Source: Paramacrobiotus richtersi (Eukaryota > Tardigrada > Eutardigrada > Parachela > Macrobiotidae). Taken from it: DNA of 20,352 nt. The stretch covers positions 1-20,352 of the forward strand of contig JAQGAU010001242.1 in the NCBI GenBank assembly GCA_034698045.1, in the 5' to 3' direction. The notes under the pieces are model-generated. The model did no database searches. It saw only the letters and a program-made list of their open reading frames with translations, and had not been told where the DNA came from. A program made the position numbers and the translations under genes. Shown here one piece after another: positions 7,047 to 16,160 of this stretch (positions are counted from its first letter, which is position 1; each line of letters starts with the position of its first letter).

Positions 7047-10000
7047 CTAATCTTTCCAAGGACTCCAAATGTAACCATGATATTGTGGTTTGGCTGTCGG
7101 GTCATGTGGTTGATTCCTTGGTGCTACCACCGTTGTGTTGTACCATCTAAGCTTCGTCATCAGTTCGTCCAGTTTAACAGGCAAACTATTAGCCAGGTTT
7201 TCAAACTCACATGGATCTTTTTCGATATTAAACAAGCATGGTCCCTCCAACGGCTGGCATGAATTTTTTACTGTCGGATCCGTTGGTGGAACACAGTTTA
7301 CCGCTGCCGACCCTAAGGTAGCATTCTCCCCTTCGGCTGGATACCATCCATCCCAGTGTCCGTCATAGGTTGTCCCGATTACTAGTTTATATTCCCGCAT
7401 GCGTAGAGCATATATACTTCGCGCGTGATCAATATTCAGTAAGATCTCTGTTCTTGGGGATGTGGTATTTTCGGACAGCGCTCTCCACATATTGACTCCA
7501 TCCAGCTCGTTTAGGTGACCTTTATGCCGAGCGGCGGAAAGTAAAGTAGGTAACCAATCGGTTATGTGCATCATTTGATCGGAGACCCGACCAGTGACTT
7601 CCAGCAAGGGACTCCAGATGAACGCGGTGCCACGAACTCCTCCTTCCCAGAGCGTGTCTTTGACCCCCCGCAACGGCCAGTTGTTAGCGTGGTTGTAATT
7701 GAACCCAGCCGCTGGGCCGCCGTTGTCGGTGGTGAATATGATGATACTGTTGTTCTCCATGCCTCGGGACTGCAGAGCGCGGTGGACGCGTCCCACAGAT
7801 TCATCCAGACCGGCAACCATACCTATAACAAACTCGGTATTACGAACAATTTTCCTATGCAATTAAAGGCGAGTTTTAGAAACAAAAACCTCCAAAATTT
7901 GCAATGCAGTCACCAACTCGACTATGCATGATATGGTTTTGGCATCGACGACATTTCTTTAACCAGGAAGCATGAAACTTTAACGTAGTCACAGTTTACC
8001 GCGCAAGCAAAACTATGGTAGTAATGTCAGAGACTCAGAGTCACCTGCAAATAGCCGCCGTCCATTATGTCGAATATTGGGAAAACGATTATAATATTCC
8101 ACAGTTGTTTGCAATGGGTCGTATGTATTTGCGCTGTGAACTGCTTGATGGGCCAAGTAAAGAAACAAGGGCTAAAATACGATCAAAACCGCACATTCTT
8201 CGGTTACATATGTCATCAAGTACTATAAGGTCATTATTATCATAGGTTAAGAACGTACCTCGCTTTTATTATGATTCATTATGATTTTCTCTGCCCGTTT
8301 TGTATAAATATCGGTACTGTAACGCCCAGTCAAGCTTTTGACCGGTTCCATGTTGTGCCTTAAATCAAGCGCCCAGTCATCCCACTAAAAATGAATACTT
8401 CGTACGTCGTATTTTCTGGAAGATGTTATAAACGACACAACTGCAAACTCAGGCTCCGCTATCCATATACCTCCTGTGCGTTATGGTCAAAATAATCTCC
8501 ATGACCTAGCCATTTTCCAAAATGGCTATCGAAACCGCGAAATGCTGCAAAAAAGTGCTGACGTAGTTATGTATTTTGGAACGCAACGAATTTGTGAATC
8601 TCGTAATAGCATTCCCTTTTCAGATGATGTTTGTCATACAGAAAGATCACTGTGCAACCACTGATATTTTGATAAAGTCATAAGATTAACTTACTTGGAG
8701 TGTAATTTGACTGGAAAAAGCCAAGATGCCACTAGAAACAAATAAAAATTAAATACGAAAAATGTTACTTAAAATAGTAGCAGTTATAAGGTAATTAGCC
8801 GAAATCAACATCACTGCCTCTATAGCGCATTCGTTCGGTTATATTGGCATTTATTGCTGCTTGGCAGTTGGCACAACGAGCAAAGCCGTACGGCAGGGTC
8901 TAAAACCTGGGCATGGCCCCTGCCCATGGGCATGCCCAGTGGGCATGGTCACCGGAAAACCTGGGTTAACCAAACTCTAAAACTTGGTCATGCCTGGAAC
9001 TGGCCGTGGTCATTCAAAAAAATTACAGCGTAATCTTAAGTTTTACGCATGCTGAACACTACGTGGACGCGTATTATAATGAACAAATACAGCAGAAAAC
9101 AGCCTACACAAGCTGCTCTTAACCATTCTTCATAACCCGCTTCCCATTTCCCCAGTTTACGTATTAATGTAGTTAATACATTGTATGTAGTACAGTAGTA
9201 CACTATCTAATACAGATGAGATTCTACACATTGAGGGTACATTTATACCGCAGCGCTACCGCAGTCCAGACATTAGCCTCGAGTTCTTCGCTCTGTTATA
9301 GTGAAGGAAGTTGAATGAGCGATATACATGGGAGGAGTTGGTACAAAACATCGACATTCTTAAGCGATTATTCATTTGTAACAAGCATGAACTTAACCAG
9401 TGCGCGAAAGACGGAAATGAGCGGAGTAGCACGTACGAGCAGAAAATCTCATCAACGGCAGAAAAAAAATGCATACTGCTGTGCTGAATAAAACCGTTCC
9501 ACTTTCTCGCCAAACAGACTGCATATAAGTATGCTGTATGTTTGTGGCGGGTAATTTGTGATATGTAGGCAGTATACTAAGGTCTGAATAACTGTAAACT
9601 TAAAAACAGTATACTAAACTTTCGTCGATGCAATACGTTATCCTCCCTTACTCTAGGGATATCTTATGCCGTGCGTAAAATACGACAAGTGGCTGATATT
9701 CTTGCATGTAGTCAGCTCAGCACATTTTCCGTGCATTTTTTACACTCCACACTTGTGATCGCATGTGATATCCTTTATAGGCTAAAGTAAAACGAACACA
9801 GAATATTACAAAGCAATTCAAGCTTTTGATATTCAGCAGGCGTTTCAGCAGGCATTATTTCTGAATTGGATGACCATGGCCAGTTTTTATCACGGCATGA
9901 CCAAGTTTTAGACTTTGGTTAACCCAGGTTTTTCGGTGACCATGCCCAGTGGGCATGCCCATGGGCAGGGGCCATGCCCAGGTTTTAGACCCTGCCAAGC

Positions 10001-10741
10001 CGTACTCGTATTATGATTTTTTGATCGTTTTACCTTTCCGATAGCGTGGGTTTTGTACTTCATGTGGCGCAAGTAGTGCGGCAATAGTTTCTCTTCAAGC
10101 CCCAGTCCCCATGGTTCTACCCCGTAAATCACATCTTCCTGCATGCCTGTGCAAAGAAATACAGATTAAACTGTTTGTTGCCAATAAGAAGTCCATATTC
10201 GTAGAGATCTTCTACAGTATGTTAACTTAATGCATGCATCGCTGTTGTACATTGTATGCTTTTAGGAATATCTGCAAACTGCGCTCACCTGTATGAATGG
10301 GGTACTTCCCGGTTAACAGCGCACTACGGGAGGGTGTACATATGGGATTTACATAATAATTGTTCAGGATGATTCCTTCCTTGGCAAGCCGGTCGATATT
10401 GGGCGTAGCAATCTGATTTGATCCATGAAAACTGACATCATTCCATCCCTGACAGGGCAGAACACACAATGTATATATTAGTATTTGGACTATCGCAAAC
10501 CTGCATTGTTTTGATATAAGGTAGCAAAACAAATAGGCTGCGCTTCTTCAACTAATGTAAAACATCAAATATCTGTATTGCACGTTCCACCACGTCAGTC
10601 AAGAAAGACGTTTCTGAGCCAGCGTACCAGATCATCCGCTACAATTAGAACGATATTTGGCTTTTGTGCTGAAAGCTTGCGATTTTCAACGCTTCTCATA
10701 CAAAAGCCATAAAAACAAAATGCTATCAGAATATCTCTCAT
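7047..10741 (-). CDS. Arylsulfatase B-like sulfatase, complete, eight exons
   Basis: Exons in coding order: 10741-10628, 10448-10289, 10146-10034, 8731-8695, 8544-8471, 8384-8259, 8171-8045, 7822-7047. All junctions are GT-AG, phases agree, and the product is 508 aa, close to the usual ~530 aa of ARSB/ARSI/ARSJ. A signal peptide ([14 protein letters not shown]) precedes [12 protein letters not shown] (metal-binding Asp36 and Asp37). CTPSR at 75-79 holds the Cys converted to formylglycine. GK-WHLG supplies Lys129 and His131, HQAVH gives His220, TTDNGG gives Asp283/Asn284, and the [11 protein letters not shown] block gives Lys305, so the calcium and sulfate sites look intact. The family hydrolyses sulfate esters, classically of N-acetylgalactosamine 4-sulfate in lysosomes; the substrate here is unknown. 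The protein should be secreted or lysosomal. Exon 4 is only 37 bp. Intron 3 is 1302 bp because of a DNA transposon; without it the intron would be 188 bp, like the others. For the last exon I chose the acceptor at 7823-7824 (phase 1, restoring [10 protein letters not shown]) over one at 7855-7856. Confidence 0.9.
8883..8891. repeat. Target-site duplication, left copy
   Basis: AAGCCGTAC directly abuts the left inverted repeat and is identical to 9997-10005. Confidence 0.85.
8892..9017 (+). repeat. Left terminal inverted repeat
   Basis: Matches the reverse complement of 9866-9996. The outer part is rich in short palindromes (GCCCATGGGC, and GGGCATGCCC next to it). It also holds an internal direct repeat, TCTAAAACCTGGGCATG near 8899 and TCTAAAACTTGGTCATG near 8977. 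Confidence 0.88.
9866..9996 (-). repeat. Right terminal inverted repeat
   Basis: Inverted copy of 8892-9017, with three mismatches in the outer 102 bp and a small length difference further in. It contributes a false continuation to the open frame of sulfatase exon 3. Confidence 0.88.
9997..10005. repeat. Target-site duplication, right copy
   Basis: AAGCCGTAC directly abuts the right inverted repeat. The 9-bp length is what points to a Mutator-like transposase. Confidence 0.85.
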
Positions 10742-12413
10742 GTCGGCATTCAGTTAGAAGCTGAATATAAAGTTAAGCGAGATCTTGCAGCTCTTCACTG
10801 GTTTATGGAGCACATTTTTTTGAATGTTGAAATGTTGTATTATGAAATGTGAACCACTTTATGTGCTGTTACAGTACTTTCTGCTAGACCTATCTGGGCA
10901 TACTGTCTCCGGTTACTGCTTAGGACGATTCGGATTACAATTCCTCAATTAGGTAATGGAATCCGTACGTAAACACTCGCTTATCAGCGAAATCAGCTCA
11001 AGTTTATCTGTATCAAAACGTACGAGTTCGTTGCCCGAGGTTGCGATGACAAGGCCTGCACAGACGAATTTGGCATATTGTTAGCAATATAGTTGGAAGT
11101 AGCGGGAAATAACAAAGGAGACGCGGCATATCACCATTAATGTTTATAATCACTACAACGTTGTTAGGTTCAGGGTTACGAGACTCTCTCCCTGCAGCAC
11201 GAGCACATCAAAATCTGCAATCTGCAGCCGCCGGTTGCATTAAATCACAGCTAACGTTTAGACTGTTTTCGGATCATCATCCGACATGATAAATTTACAT
11301 ACTCGGGGTTTGATACCTGTACTACGATGACGAAAACACGAAAAATGAATTAATCTCTAGTGACGCATATATAAGCCTACACCGTACCATCAAATCAGGG
11401 AATTTTGCAATGAAGACCCATAATGTGCTGGATATGCTGTTTCGACAGTAGCTCAATGGATCCGGACAATGGCCCAGTACTTCGAAGGGGAATATCATCA
11501 CAGGCTTTCAAGATCATCGCATTTTCAGACAAGATCAGTGTCTTCCTGATCCGAAGGTTGATAGTTAAGGGTTTTCGGCGCGGAAGGCCCTAGTTCCTCC
11601 GTCTGGGTGAATTTTCGAACGGTCTCTTCCTTCTCATTTGTCGCAGCGAGATCCTCGATGGGGTCAGTAGTCGCGTCGTGTGGGTTTGGTACTGAACTGC
11701 TTTTGGAAAAATTCTCAGTACAGGGAACAGCCAATCCAAATCTCAGTCGACCAGTCCATGTGGATCTCAAGAGCAATTCGTAGGTGCTTCTAGAGAATGG
11801 AACCACAAGTGTGTTGGGTAACGGTGCAACATCGCTGCCTGCTGTTTTTTCCACTGGTACAAAGGACCTTACGGCTTCGTGGCCTTTCCATCATTACGAA
11901 ATTGATTGGTTGTGTATGGCTGGATGTTGTCTTAGAGAGCATATATGAAAGATATCAATTGTGTTTATTTGGCAAAAGCCTTGTTGTGAAGCAAAAGCAG
12001 TTTAAACAAAGAAGTTGTCCCAATTAGCGCGAGAAAGAACATGGCCAACAATTAATCTTGGCCAGACATTTATCCTAACTCGGATTACATACACTTATTA
12101 CTAGTTGTAACAAACCACTTTGTACAAATTGCTTTCTCGCCGACAGCCTAGTGCTAATTACGACTTTATGGACACTTTTGTGCGCAGAGTCAGAGCGACT
12201 GCTACGAATTTACTGGAACCCGAGGATTCTGATAACGTTCAGGGTGTACATGGAATGTAAAGTGCGTGATTCCGACCAAGTCTGCCGGTTAAACGCCCCG
12301 TCGACAATTCTTTGCGAAGGACACTTCTCCCGTTTTTGACATTATATTATAGTGTACAACACTAGTAGAAAATAAACTATATTTGTGGAGGACAAGCAAT
12401 GCCGTTAAAATCT
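10742..12413. other. Intergenic stretch between sulfatase start and the fifth 18-Cys gene
   Basis: No gene that I can name. Weak signals, none decisive: a TATATAAG at 11368-11375 on the + strand with ATGs at 11410 (13 codons) and 11456 (45 codons, basic product); a 109-codon minus-strand frame at 11525-11854, rich in Ser, Thr, Glu and Pro and ending DTDLV; and a possible + terminal exon at 12147-12260 after a good acceptor (TTTCTCGCCGACAG), ending in TAA, with AATAAA at 12371. These overlap or conflict and none resembles a known family. The first ~150 bp to the right of 10741 must hold the sulfatase promoter. Confidence 0.4.
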
Positions 12414-12974
12414 CTAACAGTTTTCACGAGGAAAGCAGCAACACTTCTGAAAACAAGAAAAAGGGTAGCCACCATTAGGAGGGCAACATTTGGAGTTCAC
12501 GAAGCCACAGTTCATGATATTACTGCAGTTGCAGGTGGAAGTCACGTCGTTCTGGGAACATATTACACCTTCAACCAACAGATCATCACAGCAATTTTTT
12601 GCCAAACAGGACGAAGCGGCTCCAGAGGTTATCAGTCCGCAACAAAATTTTATCCGGTCGTTTTCTGCGTACGGGCACGATGGCGGCCTTTCCGGTACAC
12701 AGGTACTACCGGTACTAGTGGTAGTCGTGGGTGATGAATCAGAATAAGCCGCCAAATATATTTTGCTCAGATAGAGCAGTGCGAAGCAGGATAACCGTAG
12801 GTTCTCTGTAATTTTTCCTCGATATAAAATACACATGTTGCGTACCTTTCATTCAGTAAAATATTTGTTCTTACAGTATAAAAGTCGCAGACATGAGTTT
12901 ATTTCTTGTCGCTTACGGTCGGGCGTAAAAAAAGAACAGTAGCCAGATTGGTACTTACCTACAGAGGAAACCAT
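12414..12974 (-). CDS. Secreted 18-cysteine protein, divergent fifth member (gene E)
   Basis: Exons 12974-12959 (16 bp, ATG plus five codons) and 12805-12414 join in phase 1 (donor TGTAG|GTAAGTACC, acceptor AAATTACAG; 153-bp intron) to give 135 aa. The joined signal peptide (MVSSVENLRLSCFALLYLS) is much better than the one obtained by reading through the acceptor from the ATG at 12836. A Thr/Ser linker (PTTTTSTGS) leads to the Cys domain (Cys41-Cys135), which has the same 18 cysteines in the same grouping as genes A and B: CC pairs, C-x1-C, CC-x9-C-x3-CCC and a final Cys. Here the final Cys is the last residue. Loop lengths differ from both A and B, so it is a distant paralogue. It lies on the opposite strand from the cluster, beyond the sulfatase. 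A TATATATAT run at about 13114-13122 may be its promoter. Function unknown. Confidence 0.82.
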
Positions 12975-14768
12975 GGCGAAATGCGTAGCCGGTGTCCGCT
13001 TCAAATCCGGTAAAATGTGGTGGGATAAACAGAACCACCGCTCAGAAGTCAGAGTCAACAACTAACAAGTCGCAGTTATACCAGAGCGTCGCATCTACCA
13101 TTGCTATTTCGTTTATATATATTACAGTATAACTCACGGCTCATTTATCGTAGTTCGTGCCATTCGTAAATTGCTCAAGTCGGGTAACCATTTCCGTGTG
13201 CGTAACGCCCGTGATTAACGACGAATTATTTAACTTCCGCTTGGTCGTTCGCTGGATTCTTGTATGCCGTTATGGCTTATATATGCGAACTTCAACATTA
13301 CCAGCTTCGAAAGAACAAAAGATAGAGTTTCACGCGGAGTGACCATCGTTATACACACAATAAGCAGACATTATTTTATAGCAGTCCACGCAATACTTCC
13401 CTTGCCAACACTTTTCGGAGCTTTTAACTGATTTTGTAAGAAACTGGGATGGTCTGCGTTATTTGTTTCATTTTTTCGGGTATGTGTCGTTGAGCTAGGT
13501 TTGAAAAATGTGAAGCAATTTCTTTTCTGCATCCACTGTTAATCGTCGAAATTTAGGAACTCTCCAAACACACAGTTCTGCATGCCCATGGTCATACTGC
13601 CACAGTACGTGAAAGTTTGGTCTGTAGTCTGTACAAACAGCTGGACATATTGTCACACAGACCACCCATTCAAAACCTGGAAAATTCAAGACCTTTTCTT
13701 ACGAAAGGGCAAGATAGGTGCTATTTACAAATACACACTCATAACTCGATATGCGAAAGGCGCAGGTTCGGGGAAATAAACCCCTGACTTTTCGGCTTTT
13801 CTATACCGCATTGCAACGACTGTCACTTCTTCAGTTTATTATGTTTTGATAAAACATTACTGCTACTTCACATGCAACTATAAATGCCAAAAAATTAATT
13901 CTTATATCAGACCAAACTTTCATAAATGTACATGTGCCTTAATATAATAGTATTCCCACACACCGTTCAACTGAATTACCGTTGGCTCTTGGTAGTGCCA
14001 AAGTATATGTATAAATATGGTAGTGCCTTGGAGATCGCTTTGCGCAGTGTTACTACGTAGATGGCAACGCCTCGGAGATTTGTTTTCTTTGCAGAATATC
14101 TTCATAGTTTGAGGAAAGCATGCTTTGGATGTCTTAGGCTTGGTGGAGACTGGGTAGCCGGTCCAGTTGGTCACTCTCAGTGTACGTTTGGCGATTTTGA
14201 TTCTGGGTCCGTTATTATCAGGGGCGACCTTTCAGTTTTATTCAGAGTCTCGATCCCAACCCGTGGAAGCAGCTGAAAAATTTTTTTGCAGTGCATGGCT
14301 TTCAACGCAGTTTTCATTGATTACCGCAACATCCGATCTACTCGCACAGTACCGCGTTTCCTTTTATCTCCTGCTGGTACCATCCCCTGAGCTTGTTCTG
14401 TTATTCTCCCGCTAATATGGTCAGAAATCAAAACGGTTGTCTACTAAACTTAATTAAGTATGCATTTTGTGATCACTCAGAACTCTTTACTCTTTACTGC
14501 GAACTGCATTTTGCGCTACTAGAAAAACCCTTTTGTTGTGTAATAATTAATAAAACGCTGTTTATTCGCTGGAAAGTAGGCTTGGAAAAAAAGTATTAGA
14601 GCTAAATGTTTACTAACAAGTGAAGAACATTCAGGCAAAAAATCACCGTAGCGGGCGTGACGTGAGCCAAATCGACTAACCTCCAAAGGAAGAATAAAGA
14701 AAAACATGTAAATTGAACATCTGTAAGACTGGATGCAAGTAACAACAGACTCGTGCAATCCAAACAAC
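12975..14768. other. Intergenic stretch between gene E and the UGT
   Basis: No gene I can name. A minus-strand frame is open from about 14236 down to 13920 and reads like protein in places (IAKRTLRVTNWTGYPVSTK), and another frame at about 14114-14049 reads MLSSNYEDILQRKQISEALP before a stop. Neither has a start, flanking splice pattern or known domain that I can establish. The other frames look random. The right end should be the 3' UTR of the UGT, with a minus-strand poly(A) signal at 14561. Confidence 0.4.
14561..14566 (-). promoter_or_regulatory. Poly(A) signal of the UGT gene
   Basis: Reads AATAAA on the minus strand, about 200 bp after the UGT stop codon. Another minus-strand match was not seen closer to the stop. 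Confidence 0.4.
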
Positions 14769-16160
14769 TCACAAATTGCGCATATGCTGCAAAAACTCCT
14801 GTGTGGACGATCCATTCGGTGATACCGCATCATCCATCTTCTTCTTCCATGTCTTTGCAGCAACCAGAAACTTACTTTCCTCTTTGCCTCCAAATCCACC
14901 GACTTCCCGGATCGCCTGGGCAATCTCATCGGCCTTGACCAGTCGTTGGGGTTTGAGACCCGTTCCTTCGATTAGCATTCCCATACCCTGCTCATCCAGC
15001 CACTGCCCGTTCATCCACTGATCAGCAAACATGGGCCAGCAGACCATGGGCACTCCACAGGACATACTTTCTAACATTCCATTAAAACCGCAGTGGGAAA
15101 TAATCATGGCCGTACTTTTATGGGCCAGTATCTCTTTCTGCGGCGCCCACGAGAGCAGCAAGAAGGGTGTGTCGGTCGAATCAAACTGCGAGGACACTTT
15201 CTGACGGATTGCTTCCGGTAGGAATTCGTAGAACTTTTCCTTCAATGACCAGATAAATGGAACCTTCAGTTTAACCAATGCCTCGCCGATTTCGGTTATC
15301 TGCTCGGGCGCCGGAACGGCAATCGATCCGAAAGAAATATAAACAACACTATGCGGATCTTTCTTACCCAGCCACGTCTCGATCTTCTTCGTTTCGGCAT
15401 TAGTCGACTCGTTTGTGGGTGGGGGCATCAACGGACCCACGAAATACATTTCTAGACCCTTCAGATGTCCATCCCGCTCCGATATGCGAAGATCGTTTTC
15501 TTCCATAGCGCGAAGCGAACTGTTAACGATCCCCTTTCCCGCAAAGAAACCGTTTTTTATCGAAAGCATCATCTTTTTCATCGGCGGCGCAATTTTCTGT
15601 AGCGGTTGACCAGGCTGCGGCAGCCTGGTGAAAACGTCCATCTCAGACGGATCCATCGCCACAGGACTATCTTCGTTCATTAGATGTAAAATCTGTATAA
15701 CCGACGCTCTATTGGTGTTGAACACGTAATAGGAAATTCCACGTTCCTTGCAAACATTTTTGACTGGTTCCCCAAAGAACGTATCCACAATGGCTGCGTC
15801 GATAGGCGGCATACCTTCGGCTATACCGTGTGATTTCTTGTCACTACCGACGATTGCGACATCCGTCATGAACTGGGTAGCGCCCGGAAACATCTGGCCA
15901 AACATCATCTGGAAGAAGTTGGGATCCGACGGACCGGTGATTTCATGCGCCGCGCCATCCTTCACTCCGAAGATCGATAACGCGCTCCCGGGTGGGGCGG
16001 TCACATTCTCCTGTTGTCGCAGTGCGTCGGCTTTGAAATCGGAAATGGCGAATGTTACGTTATGGTGCTCGGATACACGGCGGGCGTATTCCCACATTGG
16101 AATGATATGTCCGGACGCCGGAAAGGTGAAGATTAGAATATGCTTTCTCGGTTGCGCCAT
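14769..16160 (-). CDS. UDP-glycosyltransferase, GT1 family, plant/bacterial-like soluble type
   Basis: One uninterrupted frame of 463 aa. The start is the ATG at 16160 (MAQPRKHIL, good context GAAATGG); the frame is open further upstream, but without an ATG. The N-terminal Rossmann half has FPASGHIIP with the likely catalytic His18, and IVDTFFGEP with Asp126 as probable partner. The C-terminal half has VVYISFGS and a full 44-residue PSPG box (338-381), from WAPQ through HCGFNGMLES to MFADQ. The box's final Gln usually marks UDP-glucose use. It transfers a sugar from UDP-sugar to a small acceptor. Animal microsomal UGTs have a signal peptide and a C-terminal membrane anchor; this protein has neither, ending QEFLQHMRNL, so it should be cytosolic. 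This architecture and the lack of introns are unlike its neighbours and suggest horizontal acquisition or an old lineage-specific soluble branch. A splice-acceptor-like TTTTATGCAG just upstream (exon from 16168) hints at a non-coding first exon. Acceptor molecule unknown. Confidence 0.92.
   Translation of the reverse strand: MAQPRKHILIFTFPASGHIIPMWEYARRVSEHHNVTFAISDFKADALRQQENVTAPPGSALSIFGVKDGAAHEITGPSDPNFFQMMFGQMFPGATQFMTDVAIVGSDKKSHGIAEGMPPIDAAIVDTFFGEPVKNVCKERGISYYVFNTNRASVIQILHLMNEDSPVAMDPSEMDVFTRLPQPGQPLQKIAPPMKKMMLSIKNGFFAGKGIVNSSLRAMEENDLRISERDGHLKGLEMYFVGPLMPPPTNESTNAETKKIETWLGKKDPHSVVYISFGSIAVPAPEQITEIGEALVKLKVPFIWSLKEKFYEFLPEAIRQKVSSQFDSTDTPFLLLSWAPQKEILAHKSTAMIISHCGFNGMLESMSCGVPMVCWPMFADQWMNGQWLDEQGMGMLIEGTGLKPQRLVKADEIAQAIREVGGFGGKEESKFLVAAKTWKKKMDDAVSPNGSSTQEFLQHMRNL

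Larger units (their letters stand above)
8892..9996. mobile_element. Non-autonomous DNA transposon (MULE-like MITE)
   Basis: A 1105-bp element bounded by long terminal inverted repeats beginning GGCAGGGTCTAAAACC and flanked by a perfect 9-bp direct repeat AAGCCGTAC. The first 102 bp of the two ends differ at only three positions, and weaker similarity carries on to about 130 bp. The 848-bp core has no open frame resembling a transposase, so the element is non-autonomous. Long inverted repeats with a 9-bp target duplication are typical of Mutator-like elements; hAT elements normally make 8 bp. It sits in intron 3 of the arylsulfatase, with its right end 37 bp from the exon 3 boundary. The near-identical ends suggest a fairly recent insertion, though long inverted repeats can also be kept alike by conversion. 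Confidence 0.88.

Noticed and set aside
7823-7862. Longer last exon of the arylsulfatase using the acceptor at 7855-7856
   Set aside because: It would need a phase-2 donor upstream, but exon 7 ends in phase 1. The acceptor at 7823-7824 fits the phase and restores the conserved [10 protein letters not shown] segment.
9908-10144. 78-codon minus frame as one exon
   Set aside because: Only its first half is the sulfatase exon 3 (to 10034). The rest reads through the intron donor into the transposon's inverted repeat.
12806-12836. Gene E starting at the ATG at 12836 without an intron
   Set aside because: It reads through a good acceptor and gives a poor leader. The spliced form from 12974 matches the phase-1 signal-peptide intron of the other four genes.
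13770-13784. Short GGGG...CCCC hairpin near a GGTTCG motif, considered as a tRNA arm
   Set aside because: No acceptor stem, D arm or anticodon arm could be placed around it.
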